Of a DNA stretch of 8,388 nt, positions 1 through 6,429 are shown one piece after another (position 1 is the stretch's first letter; the number at the start of each line of letters is the position of its first letter). The translations under genes were made by a program, and so were the position numbers. A model generated the notes under the pieces. That model had not been told where the DNA came from. It saw only the letters and a list, made by a program, of their open reading frames with translations, and did no database searches. This DNA is from Methanobacterium sp. (GTDB lineage: Archaea; Methanobacteriota; Methanobacteria; Methanobacteriales; Methanobacteriaceae): assembly GCA_003164415.1 (NCBI GenBank), contig PLTK01000209.1, positions 1 to 8,388 of the forward strand, read 5' to 3'.

Positions 1-77
1 ACCATAAGTTCCATCCCACAACTGGGACAATAAGTTTCTCTATTTTTAATATTGGCTCCACAGTTTTTGCAAATCAT
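1..77 (-). CDS. Zinc-ribbon protein, N-terminus only (runs off the left edge)
   Basis: The minus strand opens with ATG at 77-75 and stays open to the window edge, giving about 25 residues that start MICKNCGANIK. Cysteines at residues 3, 6, 17 and 20 form two CxxC knuckles, CKNC and CPSC. This is the pattern of the short zinc-ribbon domains found at the N-terminus of many small archaeal proteins, often ahead of a membrane segment or a second domain. The start is well supported: AAGTGATCAA lies directly upstream and its GTGATC part matches the archaeal anti-Shine-Dalgarno. What follows the ribbon is outside the window, so no function can be given. The motif and ribosome binding site are seen directly; the zinc binding is inferred from the family. 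Confidence 0.75.
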   Translation of the reverse strand, partial: MICKNCGANIKNRETYCPSCGMELM

Positions 78-335
78 TTGATCACTTTAAATTTAATATA
101 CCCGTCCAATATCGTAAGTATTAATCTTTAGTTGAAAACAATATAACATTCTAGTTCACCATTACTGATTATATGTATATTAGATTATCATATCATAAAA
201 ACTTTTTATAATTAGGGAACATATTACGGATTTTAGTTTAAATCCTTTCTATTAATTCTTTATATCATTTTAAACAGCCTAAAATTAACCTCTAAAAATG
301 AATCCCTTTGAATTATCTAAAATTAATAATTTAAA
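78..335. other. AT-rich intergenic region, no gene seen
   Basis: About 258 bp lie between the zinc-ribbon start and the stop of the small orphan gene, both on the minus strand. I find no credible reading frame, tRNA-like fold or long repeat. The region presumably holds the 3' end of the upstream transcript and the promoter of the zinc-ribbon gene. Confidence 0.6.
139..148 (-). promoter_or_regulatory. Possible TATA box of the zinc-ribbon gene
   Basis: Read on the minus strand this is TGTTATATTG, a TATA-like hexamer TTATAT. Transcription would start about 25 nt downstream, near 118, leaving a leader of about 40 nt before the ATG at 77. The whole region is very AT-rich, so chance matches are likely. 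Confidence 0.3.
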
Positions 336-557
336 TTATATTATTATCTTAAGAAAATGAGATTCTCCCTTCCCAGAATCGAATTCTATGCTTTTAAATT
401 CATTTATCATATCTTCAAATATTTTCCATAAAGTATCATCTTCAGCATAAATACGGAAAATATTTTCATCTTCCATAACAATCTTTTCAATACCTACATA
501 GTCCCCTTTAAGGTCATTATATATTTTTTGTCTCAGTTCTTCAATAGATTTGTCCAT
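336..557 (-). CDS. Small orphan protein, 73 residues, unknown function
   Basis: I do not recognise this protein. It is acidic and soluble with no membrane segment. An N-terminal helix-like stretch (MDKSIEELRQKIYNDLKG) is followed by what reads as alternating strands and a helix: IEKIVMEDENIFRIYAEDD, then LWKIFEDMINEF, then a final strand FLKIII. That is the look of a small alpha/beta fold. An in-frame ATG at 602 would give 88 residues and overlap the HEAT gene by 11 bp. I prefer the ATG at 557, because GGGGGTTATG just upstream resembles the archaeal Shine-Dalgarno GGAGGTGATC at a normal distance, and it leaves a 34-nt gap after the HEAT stop. It is probably co-transcribed with the HEAT gene. 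The frame is seen directly; the start choice is inferred. Confidence 0.7.
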   Translation of the reverse strand: MDKSIEELRQKIYNDLKGDYVGIEKIVMEDENIFRIYAEDDTLWKIFEDMINEFKSIEFDSGKGESHFLKIII

Positions 558-591
558 CAGAATCATAACCCCCTTGTATAAGTATTTTAAC

Positions 592-1395
592 CTATTTTTC
601 ATCGATAAACAATGTCAAATGTTTTTTAATATATTCATTTGCTTCTTCTGGAGTTCTTGTTGCAAACTTATACCCTGTATGAACCTTTACTATTTCTTCA
701 GATGCTTCAATCACAAGCTCCCTGTTTGTCCAACTGTTCAAGTTTTCAACTACAATTTCAAGACATCCTTTTTTATAGCTAATCTGTCCTATCACATGGA
801 TAATCATATCTCTAACAGTTTTTACTTTCTCGTTTTGTAATTCCTTTAGAAAAGGTAAGACTTCTTCGGGATGTGTTCTTCCCCTGAGTTCTATTCCATG
901 GGTTATTTCTCTACGAATTTTCGGATCATCGTCATGCAAATGTTTTTTTACAAATACAAAAGTAGATACTGGATTTTTGAGTCCCATCTGCTTTAATGCA
1001 CCTATCATTGCATTTCTAACCGAATGATGTTTGTCTAATAATGCTTTTTCAAATGGTTTAAAAACTATTTCTGCATCTTTCTTTCCAATTTCTCCCAATG
1101 CATATACAGACGTTTGTCTAACCTTTTCATTTTTATCTTCAAGCATTACATCTAAAAGTCGTAATATTACCCTATCAAATTCATTGTATGCAGAATATAT
1201 TCTTCCAATTGCAAGATATGTATTTTTCCTGATGTATGTGTCGTTGTCTAATGAATAATTCCATATGGTTTCAGGGATTATTATATCATTATTCTCGGTT
1301 ATACTACCTAAATCTAAAACTTCTTTCAGTATATTGCCTTCGATTTCGTTGACAAGTTTTTTTCTTTCTGTTTTTGATAGATCGTAAAATCCCAT
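592..1395 (-). CDS. HEAT-repeat protein, 267 residues
   Basis: An all-helical scaffold of PBS-lyase-type HEAT repeats, likely a protein-protein interaction module; the partner is unknown. At least five units are visible, starting near residues 50, 87, 121, 155 and 189, a spacing of 37 and then 34, 34 and 34. Each has an acidic turn, a hydrophobic residue plus Arg, and a small-residue helix: DTYIRKNTYLAIG, EKVRQTSVYALGEIG, HSVRNAMIGALKQMG, PKIRREITHGIELRG and KTVRDMIIHVIGQ. There is no signal peptide. The frame stays open upstream to a GTG at 1476 (294 residues), with another ATG at 1437. I prefer the ATG at 1395, because AAGGTTC precedes it at a suitable distance and the protein then begins MGFYDLSKTERKK, directly before the helical region. 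The GTG sits inside its own AAAGGTGATT, which argues against it. The stop TAG is 34 nt ahead of the small orphan gene. Confidence 0.85.
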   Translation of the reverse strand: MGFYDLSKTERKKLVNEIEGNILKEVLDLGSITENNDIIIPETIWNYSLDNDTYIRKNTYLAIGRIYSAYNEFDRVILRLLDVMLEDKNEKVRQTSVYALGEIGKKDAEIVFKPFEKALLDKHHSVRNAMIGALKQMGLKNPVSTFVFVKKHLHDDDPKIRREITHGIELRGRTHPEEVLPFLKELQNEKVKTVRDMIIHVIGQISYKKGCLEIVVENLNSWTNRELVIEASEEIVKVHTGYKFATRTPEEANEYIKKHLTLFIDEK

Positions 1396-1605
1396 TTTGA
1401 ACCTTGTAAAACTTTTTAACAATAAACATTGTTTCATATCAAATTCACAAAAACCAATGTTCCCTAAATAAATCACCTTTAGAATCTACTTAGATGGATA
1501 AAGAAATTGTTATCTTTATTGATTTTTCATTGGATGATATTTTTAAAATAATTTTGAAGGCCAGTACAAGGAATTTCCCTGTACAAACCTATCATTCCTT
1601 AATAA
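1396..1605. other. Intergenic region between pmbA and the HEAT gene
   Basis: A 210-bp AT-rich spacer on the coding side of the minus strand. It contains the 21-bp palindrome listed separately, a TTTAAAAATATC stretch read on the minus strand near 1540-1551 that could be a TATA element for the HEAT gene, and an isolated AAAGGTGATT near 1470-1480 that has no usable in-frame ATG just after it. The plus-strand reading frame here has no ribosome binding site and runs into pmbA antisense, so I do not call it. Confidence 0.45.
1564..1584. repeat. 21-bp near-perfect palindrome
   Basis: Arms GTACAAGGAA and TTCCCTGTAC flank one central T; the arms are complementary except for one pair, which would be a G-U wobble in RNA. 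The element lies 21 nt past the pmbA stop and upstream of the HEAT gene. It could be a dimeric regulator's operator for the HEAT gene or a 3' hairpin of the pmbA message. Confidence 0.5.
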
Positions 1606-2910
1606 TTAACCAACAACTCTTAAATTTTCAACTAATATCTGAGGAAGTACAAAGGGGCCTATTTTACGTTTATCAGCTGTTGCTGCAGAAGCAACTCCCA
1701 GTGCTTGGAATATATTTCCTGAAAGCATTGCCTTTTTGATTGGATGTTTTAGCTCTCCATTTTCAATTTTAAAAGCATTCATAGCTTCCACAGAAAAATC
1801 CCCCGATATTGGATTTGCTGTATGTGCACCAAGGACATCTGTAATCAGAACACCATCATCAATCGTTGATATTTCTTTTACATCATCAAAGTCCAGTACT
1901 AAATTGGACAAACCTACAGCCGGCATATCACCGTAAGATGATCTCATCCCGTTACCTGTTGGTTCTACTCCTCCCTTTTTAGCCGTGTAAATATCGTATA
2001 AAAAGTTTTTTAATATACCTTTCTCGATTAATGGTGTTCTCTGACTAGATATACCTTCACCATCACTGGTTGCAGATTGAAGGCCGCCTTCAAGTGTTCC
2101 ATCATCATATATGCTTAAAGAGCTGGATACTACTTCTTGACCAATTTTATCTGCAAAAACAGACCTTCCTCTCTGAACATTATCTGCATTAAGTGCACTC
2201 GAAAATGTTGCAATAAGTCCTGATGCAGCATGATGGTCAAGAATAACTGGAAAATCTGCTGTTTCAACTGATAAGCCTTTTCGTGAATCTTTTGCAATTT
2301 TACATGCATTTTTTGCTATCTCCACCGGATCTATGTCTAAATATCTCGATGAATCATATTCACTTGCCGTTGATACATTTTCTCCGTCATCCACATTTAC
2401 GGATATGTAACCCGAAAAAATAGATGAAACATCTTGAGAAATTGCACCTTCTGAATTGGCTATTATAAACTTGCTGTAGCCTGTTTGGAAACCACCAGAT
2501 GTTGGTTCACATTTCTCATCTAAAACAGTTTCAAGCATGATCTTTCCGAAACTAACCATTTCTTCTAATTCCAGATCCTCAATCTTACTGTCAAAAATGC
2601 CCTTTATATCATGATATTTTGATTTAGGTGCAAATGCAAAGTTTTTATCTACTTCATTAGATTTAGCATTAAAAATCGCACTTTTAACTGTATTTTCAAG
2701 CTTATCAAGATTGGTTGTGTATGAAAATCCCATCTTCCCATCAAGGATTACCCTTATTCCAACACCAAATGTGAATGCTTCCTTTGCAAAGTCAACTTTA
2801 TCTTTCTTGATATCAACATTGACTCCTTCTTCCTTCTCAACATAAATTTCAGCTTGATCTGTATATTTAAGGGCCAGATCAAGGGTTTGGTTCGCTACAT
2901 CATGCATCAT
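1606..2910 (-). CDS. pmbA: PmbA/TldE-family modulator of the TldD protease
   Basis: A member of the PmbA/TldD (peptidase U62) family at the usual full length, 434 residues. In the characterised pair, TldD carries the zinc-binding HExxH motif and PmbA/TldE is its non-catalytic partner; together they degrade or process peptides. This protein has no HExxH, so it is the TldE-type half. Visible landmarks are the family's central SDGEG and QRTPLIEKGIL segment (about 282-300), GNGMRSSYGDMP (319-330) and the C-terminal GAHTANPISGDFS signature (361-373). The start is supported by GAGGTG 6 nt upstream of ATGATG; the second ATG is equally possible. It follows the phosphatase gene by 86 nt on the same strand and may be read with hypD. 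No tldD lies in the window, so the catalytic partner must be elsewhere. Family placement is very secure; the substrate is unknown. Confidence 0.93.
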   Translation of the reverse strand: MMHDVANQTLDLALKYTDQAEIYVEKEEGVNVDIKKDKVDFAKEAFTFGVGIRVILDGKMGFSYTTNLDKLENTVKSAIFNAKSNEVDKNFAFAPKSKYHDIKGIFDSKIEDLELEEMVSFGKIMLETVLDEKCEPTSGGFQTGYSKFIIANSEGAISQDVSSIFSGYISVNVDDGENVSTASEYDSSRYLDIDPVEIAKNACKIAKDSRKGLSVETADFPVILDHHAASGLIATFSSALNADNVQRGRSVFADKIGQEVVSSSLSIYDDGTLEGGLQSATSDGEGISSQRTPLIEKGILKNFLYDIYTAKKGGVEPTGNGMRSSYGDMPAVGLSNLVLDFDDVKEISTIDDGVLITDVLGAHTANPISGDFSVEAMNAFKIENGELKHPIKKAMLSGNIFQALGVASAATADKRKIGPFVLPQILVENLRVVG

Positions 2911-2996
2911 ATTTTACACCTCGAATGTCTAAAGATTCAACATAAATGAAGTAATATTAAATTTTTAACAGCTGATTCATTTGGAAATACACCTTA

Positions 2997-3671
2997 TTAA
3001 TTAATTCCAAAAATATATTTCTCTACCGCTTCTTTAACCCCGTTTCCATGGGGCTGATTAGTCACATAATCTGCTATATCCTTCAGTTCTTGATCAGCAT
3101 TTGAAACAGCTACTTTCAAACCTACCGCCTGTAAAAATTCTATATCATTTTCACTATCACCTATCGCTAGGATTTCACTGGGTTTAACATCAATGTTTTC
3201 TGCAACTTTAATAACAGAAGACCCCTTGCTAACGGATGGGTCGGTAATGTGTATTGCAAATTTACTGTCATAAACCCTTACATCAAAGTCTTTAAGAATT
3301 TCTTTAATGGTTTGAACAGGAAATTTTCTTGTTATTGCTATTTCTGAAATTCTTAAATGGGAGTTTTGAACTTTTTCAACCGGTAATTCTGATTTAAGAT
3401 GATTATATGCGTCTAAACAAACTTCAAAATTTCCTAGGACCTTTCTCGAACCATTATATTCAATTACTCCCCCATTTTCAGCTACAATACCCCCAGAAGT
3501 TGCCAAAAATATTGATAATGCGTTTGTAAAACATAGGATATTACCTGTTGTTATAATAACTGGAATTCCAGAGTCCTCAACACGATAGATAGTATCTATT
3601 GCACTGATACATCCTCTTCTATTTTTATCAGTAATTGTACCGTCAATATCTAGGGCTAATGCCTTTATCAT
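2997..3671 (-). CDS. Phosphoglycolate phosphatase, archaeal HAD type
   Basis: A HAD-superfamily phosphatase of 224 residues, the length of the archaeal phosphoglycolate phosphatases (TA0175 type, Cof-like subfamily). Motif I is LDIDGTIT (residues 7-14, nucleophile Asp8 and acid/base Asp10). Motif II is ITTGN (40-44), motif III is Lys149 in VSKGSS, and motif IV is GDSENDIEFL (171-180). Residues about 60-145 form the inserted cap that sets specificity. The expected reaction is hydrolysis of 2-phosphoglycolate to glycolate, a clean-up step; other sugar phosphates cannot be excluded from sequence alone. AAAGGTGA lies just ahead of the ATG. The gene sits 38 nt downstream of hypD on the same strand, so co-transcription is likely. 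I give no symbol, because gph belongs to a different bacterial HAD subclass. Confidence 0.88.
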   Translation of the reverse strand: MIKALALDIDGTITDKNRRGCISAIDTIYRVEDSGIPVIITTGNILCFTNALSIFLATSGGIVAENGGVIEYNGSRKVLGNFEVCLDAYNHLKSELPVEKVQNSHLRISEIAITRKFPVQTIKEILKDFDVRVYDSKFAIHITDPSVSKGSSVIKVAENIDVKPSEILAIGDSENDIEFLQAVGLKVAVSNADQELKDIADYVTNQPHGNGVKEAVEKYIFGIN

Positions 3672-3709
3672 AAAGTCACCTTTCTATTATTTTTGTTATA
3701 ATTCATATT

Positions 3710-4768
3710 TTACATCGTTGGATCGAAGGATCCATATCTGAAAGCGATGTTACATGTTCCCTCTTTACTAACCATACACGCACCTACAGGGTTCATTGGA
3801 TTACATTCCGTCTTGAAAAGTTTGCATTCTTCTGGTCTTGCCACTCCCCTAAGGATTGGGCCACAAATGCATCCAGTCACAATAGGTTGTGATTCTCCTA
3901 TTTCTATATCGAATTTTTCTCTTGCATTGAAATTGGAAAATTCCTTCTTAACTTCGTACACAGAATCTGGTATTGTTGGAAATCCTCTCCATTCCCGGCT
4001 GGTTATATAGAAAACTTCATCTAGAAGTTCTTGGGCTTTTATATTACCTTCTTCTCTAACTGCACGTTTGTACTCGTTTTGAACCTCAGCCTTACCATCT
4101 TTAAATTGTTTTAATATCATATAGATCGATATAAGTACATCAAATGGGTTAAATCCTGCAACAACTTGGGGAATTCCATATTTTTCTGAAAATGGTTCGT
4201 ATGGTTTTGTTCCTATAATGGTTGATACATGTCCCGGTTCAATTAAAGCATTGAGATTGACTTCTCCCGATTCTATAAGAAATTTAAGGGCTGGTGGTAT
4301 GAGTCTGTGACTTGATAGAACTGAAAAATTTTCAGGCGGACCATTTACCAATTCAGCAGCAGTTGTAGGGGCAGTTGTTTCAAATCCCGCAGCCATAAAA
4401 ACTACTTCATTATCTATTTTTTGTGCCATTTCAACTGCATTGTTAACTCCATAAACTATTCTAACATCAGCACCATCGGCTTTGGCATCTGCTAAAGATC
4501 CTGTGGTTCCAGGAACCCTCAACATATCTCCAAATGTTGCGATAGTGACACCGTTTCTTGCTAGATATAAGCACTCATCAACCTCCCTTGATGGCACACA
4601 ACAGACAGGACATCCCGGCCCTGCAACAATTTCTACCTCTTTAGGTATGAGTGTTCTGATTCCATGCTGCATTATGGTATGTTCATGTGATCCACAAACA
4701 TGCATTATCTTTACTGGTCTTGAGATTTTTTCTATTCTTTGTACAATTTCTTTAGATAAGTTTTTCAT
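3710..4768 (-). CDS. hypD: HypD, NiFe-hydrogenase maturation protein
   Basis: HypD is the iron-sulfur scaffold that, with HypC, assembles the Fe(CN)2CO unit later inserted into the NiFe-hydrogenase large subunit. The 352-residue protein has the full set of family landmarks: HVCGSHEH (23-30), GPGCPVC (50-56), ATFGDMLRVPG (77-87), AAGFETTAP (126-134), EPGHVSTIIG (187-196) and VAGFNPFDVL (203-212). Its C-terminal region carries the cysteines for the [4Fe-4S] cluster, at about 300, 302, 315, 322, 331 and 339. It is intact and of normal length. ATGGTGGC precedes the ATG at a suitable distance. It is the first gene of the minus-strand run and diverges from the Mur ligase gene; no other hyp gene is in the window. 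Methanogens need HypD for the F420-reducing and F420-non-reducing hydrogenases. Confidence 0.97.
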   Translation of the reverse strand: MKNLSKEIVQRIEKISRPVKIMHVCGSHEHTIMQHGIRTLIPKEVEIVAGPGCPVCCVPSREVDECLYLARNGVTIATFGDMLRVPGTTGSLADAKADGADVRIVYGVNNAVEMAQKIDNEVVFMAAGFETTAPTTAAELVNGPPENFSVLSSHRLIPPALKFLIESGEVNLNALIEPGHVSTIIGTKPYEPFSEKYGIPQVVAGFNPFDVLISIYMILKQFKDGKAEVQNEYKRAVREEGNIKAQELLDEVFYITSREWRGFPTIPDSVYEVKKEFSNFNAREKFDIEIGESQPIVTGCICGPILRGVARPEECKLFKTECNPMNPVGACMVSKEGTCNIAFRYGSFDPTM

Positions 4769-4827
4769 TATGCCACCATGATAAGTTTTAATAATTGAAA
4801 TTTAGATCGTTATAGTACAACAATTCA

Positions 4828-4866
4828 TTTACAATATTCTATTACCTTGATATAATCTATTGTAAA
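4828..4866. repeat. Perfect 9-bp inverted repeat around the hypD promoter
   Basis: TTTACAATA (4828-4836) is repeated in inverse as TATTGTAAA (4858-4866) with a 21-nt spacer. The half-site centres are 30 bp apart, close to three helical turns. One arm overlaps the predicted hypD transcription start and the other abuts the upstream side of the TATA box. This is the geometry of an operator for a dimeric or tetrameric repressor. No regulator is identified. Confidence 0.45.
4849..4857 (-). promoter_or_regulatory. Probable TATA box of hypD
   Basis: Read on the minus strand this is GATTATATC. A transcription start about 25 nt downstream falls near 4827, leaving a leader of about 59 nt before the hypD ATG. 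It lies between the two arms of the 9-bp inverted repeat at 4828-4866. The same bases read on the plus strand as GATATAAT, so a role for the divergent gene is possible too. Confidence 0.4.
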
Positions 4867-4958
4867 AACAGATAGATAAAAATAGGTGTAAATAAATTCA
4901 GTATTAAATCTTGTTTGTCATTTAAAGTAATCGAAAATTATCAAAACTGGGTGAATGA

Positions 4959-6209
4959 ATGGATAAAATAAATATAGCTGTTTTAGGTTTAGGAACCGAA
5001 GGCAGACATGCTGTTAAAAGTCTTCTTGATTATGGAAACCATGTTTACGCTTCTGATCTTAATAAAGATATCAATTTGTCCGAATTCGACTCTGAAGATT
5101 TGGACGTTGATCTTGGTTTACATGACAAAACAAAGATAGATGCAGCTGATGCAATAGTTCTAAGCCCAGGCTTATGGCACACAAATCTGGCAAAAAGTGT
5201 TAAAAAGGATAATAAACTTATTTCTGATGTTATTACAGATCATAAATCAATATTTACAATTGCTGTAACTGGAACTAATGGAAAAACAACCACATGTTAT
5301 ATGTTGAATGATATACTCGAAAAATCGGGATTAAATATTCTTTTAGGGGGAAATGCAGGGGGAGGATTTGAGGGATATACTCAACTGATACTAGAAGCAT
5401 CACAAAATAAATATGATGTTATGATAGTTGAAGTCTGTGATATGACCCTGGATTATGCATCCTACGTCTTCAACATTGACATGGTGATAGTTACCAATAT
5501 TGGATACGATCATATGGGTTATCATTTATCATTAGAAAATTATAGAAAATCTGTTTGTAAGTTTTTAAAGGGAAAGAAGCAAGCTATTTTAAATGGAAAA
5601 GATTCTTTGCTCATTGAATGTGTTGATTGTGCACGTGAAACATTTTTATTCGATTCAAACCATCGTGAATTGAAATTATTTGGAGAATATAATCAAGAAA
5701 ATGCCTCAGGGGCTTTTAAAGCTGCTGAACTCTTAGGAATATATCCCAAATTTATAAATAATGTTTTAAGTAGTTTCAACAATGTTAAGGGTCGAACAGT
5801 GTCTATCAATTTCATAAACTCTAGGATCATAATAGGAAAAACAGACAACTCCGATGCAGTTGCTGCTGTCTTTAATGAAGCTAAAATGGATGTTATAATA
5901 ATTGGAACACCTCGAAAAAATGAAAAACATAGATATAGTATCTTAAAAGAAGTCAAAAATGCAAAACCATATCTTGTAGTATTATTTCCGGGATTGGATA
6001 ATACAACTTACATGGCAAAAGAAATTTTAGAAGCTGAAGGATATAATGGTAAAATTTGCATCCTAGATGAAGTTTCACAAGTCGTGGAAATGGCATTAAA
6101 GTGTACTATGACGTATAAAAATATATTCATAGGCGGGAATGGTCAAAAAAAGATCATATCTATCCAAAATACATTAAATGAAATTTCAAAAAGTATTAAA
6201 AATTATTAG
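4959..6209 (+). CDS. Mur-family ATP-dependent peptide ligase, MurD-like
   Basis: A complete three-domain Mur ligase of 416 residues. The N-terminal Rossmann-like part has a MurD-like glycine motif, VLGLGTEGRHA (8-18). The central ATPase domain carries the P-loop GTNGKTTT (105-112), the acidic VEVCDMTLDY segment (157-166) and TNIGYDHMGYHLS (179-191), with the histidine normally near the magnesium site. The C-terminal domain begins after FGEYNQENASGAFKAAELLGI-type residues (241-261) and has VKGRT (276-280). Such enzymes activate a carboxylate as acyl phosphate and join it to an amine. In Methanobacteriales the known uses are pseudomurein peptide assembly and coenzyme F430 synthesis (CfbE). The MurD-like N-terminus makes me favour a wall-related role, but the substrate cannot be read from sequence. 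GGGTGA precedes the ATG. It diverges from hypD and stands alone, with no second Mur gene beside it. Confidence 0.85.
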   Translation: MDKINIAVLGLGTEGRHAVKSLLDYGNHVYASDLNKDINLSEFDSEDLDVDLGLHDKTKIDAADAIVLSPGLWHTNLAKSVKKDNKLISDVITDHKSIFTIAVTGTNGKTTTCYMLNDILEKSGLNILLGGNAGGGFEGYTQLILEASQNKYDVMIVEVCDMTLDYASYVFNIDMVIVTNIGYDHMGYHLSLENYRKSVCKFLKGKKQAILNGKDSLLIECVDCARETFLFDSNHRELKLFGEYNQENASGAFKAAELLGIYPKFINNVLSSFNNVKGRTVSINFINSRIIIGKTDNSDAVAAVFNEAKMDVIIIGTPRKNEKHRYSILKEVKNAKPYLVVLFPGLDNTTYMAKEILEAEGYNGKICILDEVSQVVEMALKCTMTYKNIFIGGNGQKKIISIQNTLNEISKSIKNY

Positions 6210-6273
6210 TCGGTATCATACTATTACACATATATTCACTTTCAAACTACAATCCATAAACAAAATCATATAC

Positions 6274-6280
6274 TATAAAT
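6274..6280 (+). promoter_or_regulatory. TATA box of the secreted-protein gene
   Basis: TATAAAT within CTATAAATAG is a near-ideal archaeal TATA element. It predicts a transcription start near 6300, about 40 nt before the tandem ATG at 6341. Together with the position of that ribosome binding site, it supports translation starting at 6341 and not at 6430. Confidence 0.65.
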
Positions 6281-6340
6281 AGTTTTCAACACAAATAATT
6301 AATTTAATAAAAGTATTGGGAATGGTTTAGGAGAGGTAGT

Positions 6341-6429
6341 ATGATGAGTGATAGGAGGGGTTTTTTCTGGCAAATTATTTAAAAAATCCCAGTATTATAA
6401 TATTAATTTTAGTTATTCTAGCTGTTGGA
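6341..6429 (+). other. Signal-peptide segment split over two frames, with slippery heptamer
   Basis: AGGAGAGGTAGT precedes ATGATG (6341-6346), a good archaeal start. That frame reads MMSDRRGFFWQII and stops at TAA 6380-6382. The -1 frame, open from 6355 after a TAG at 6352, reads LANYLKNPS and then a hydrophobic run IIILILVILAVG. It continues without interruption into the secreted protein, but contains no ATG, GTG or TTG before 6430. The frames overlap at 6355-6379. At 6361-6367 lies T-TTT-TTC in the 0 frame, directly after AGGAGGGG (6353-6360), a strong Shine-Dalgarno-like sequence. A -1 slip there, or one extra T, gives MMSDRRGFF joined to the hydrophobic core: a basic n-region, an h-region and a VDA cleavage site, which together form a textbook signal peptide. 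Initiation at CTG 6367 from the second Shine-Dalgarno is another option. Confidence 0.6.

Noticed and set aside
78..335. Non-coding RNA or repeat array in the AT-rich spacer
   Set aside because: Only short low-complexity repeats such as CTAAAATTAA recur; no stable stem or regular spacing is visible.
1396..1476. GTG 1476 as the start of the HEAT protein
   Set aside because: The Shine-Dalgarno-like AAAGGTGATT overlaps the GTG itself, and the extra 27 residues do not fit the repeat architecture. Kept only as an alternative.
1564..1584. NrpR nitrogen-regulator operator
   Set aside because: NrpR sites are GGAA-N6-TTCC; here GGAA and TTCC are separated by one base only, so the spacing is wrong.
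1564..1584. Bacterial-type hairpin terminator for pmbA
   Set aside because: The palindrome has almost no loop and no T-run follows it on the minus strand.
1494..1739. Plus-strand reading frame in the pmbA-HEAT spacer (81 codons)
   Set aside because: It has no ribosome binding site, an atypical composition, and its second half is the antisense of pmbA.
3747..4010. Plus-strand frame inside hypD, and similar ones at 1031-1258, 4482-4781, 5693-5956, 6598-6861 and 7121-7342
   Set aside because: All lie within strongly supported genes in another frame and lack a start signal or recognisable protein features.
4959..6209. Firm naming of the Mur ligase as cfbE or as a pseudomurein gene
   Set aside because: The ATPase motifs are shared by all Mur ligases and nothing visible identifies the substrate.
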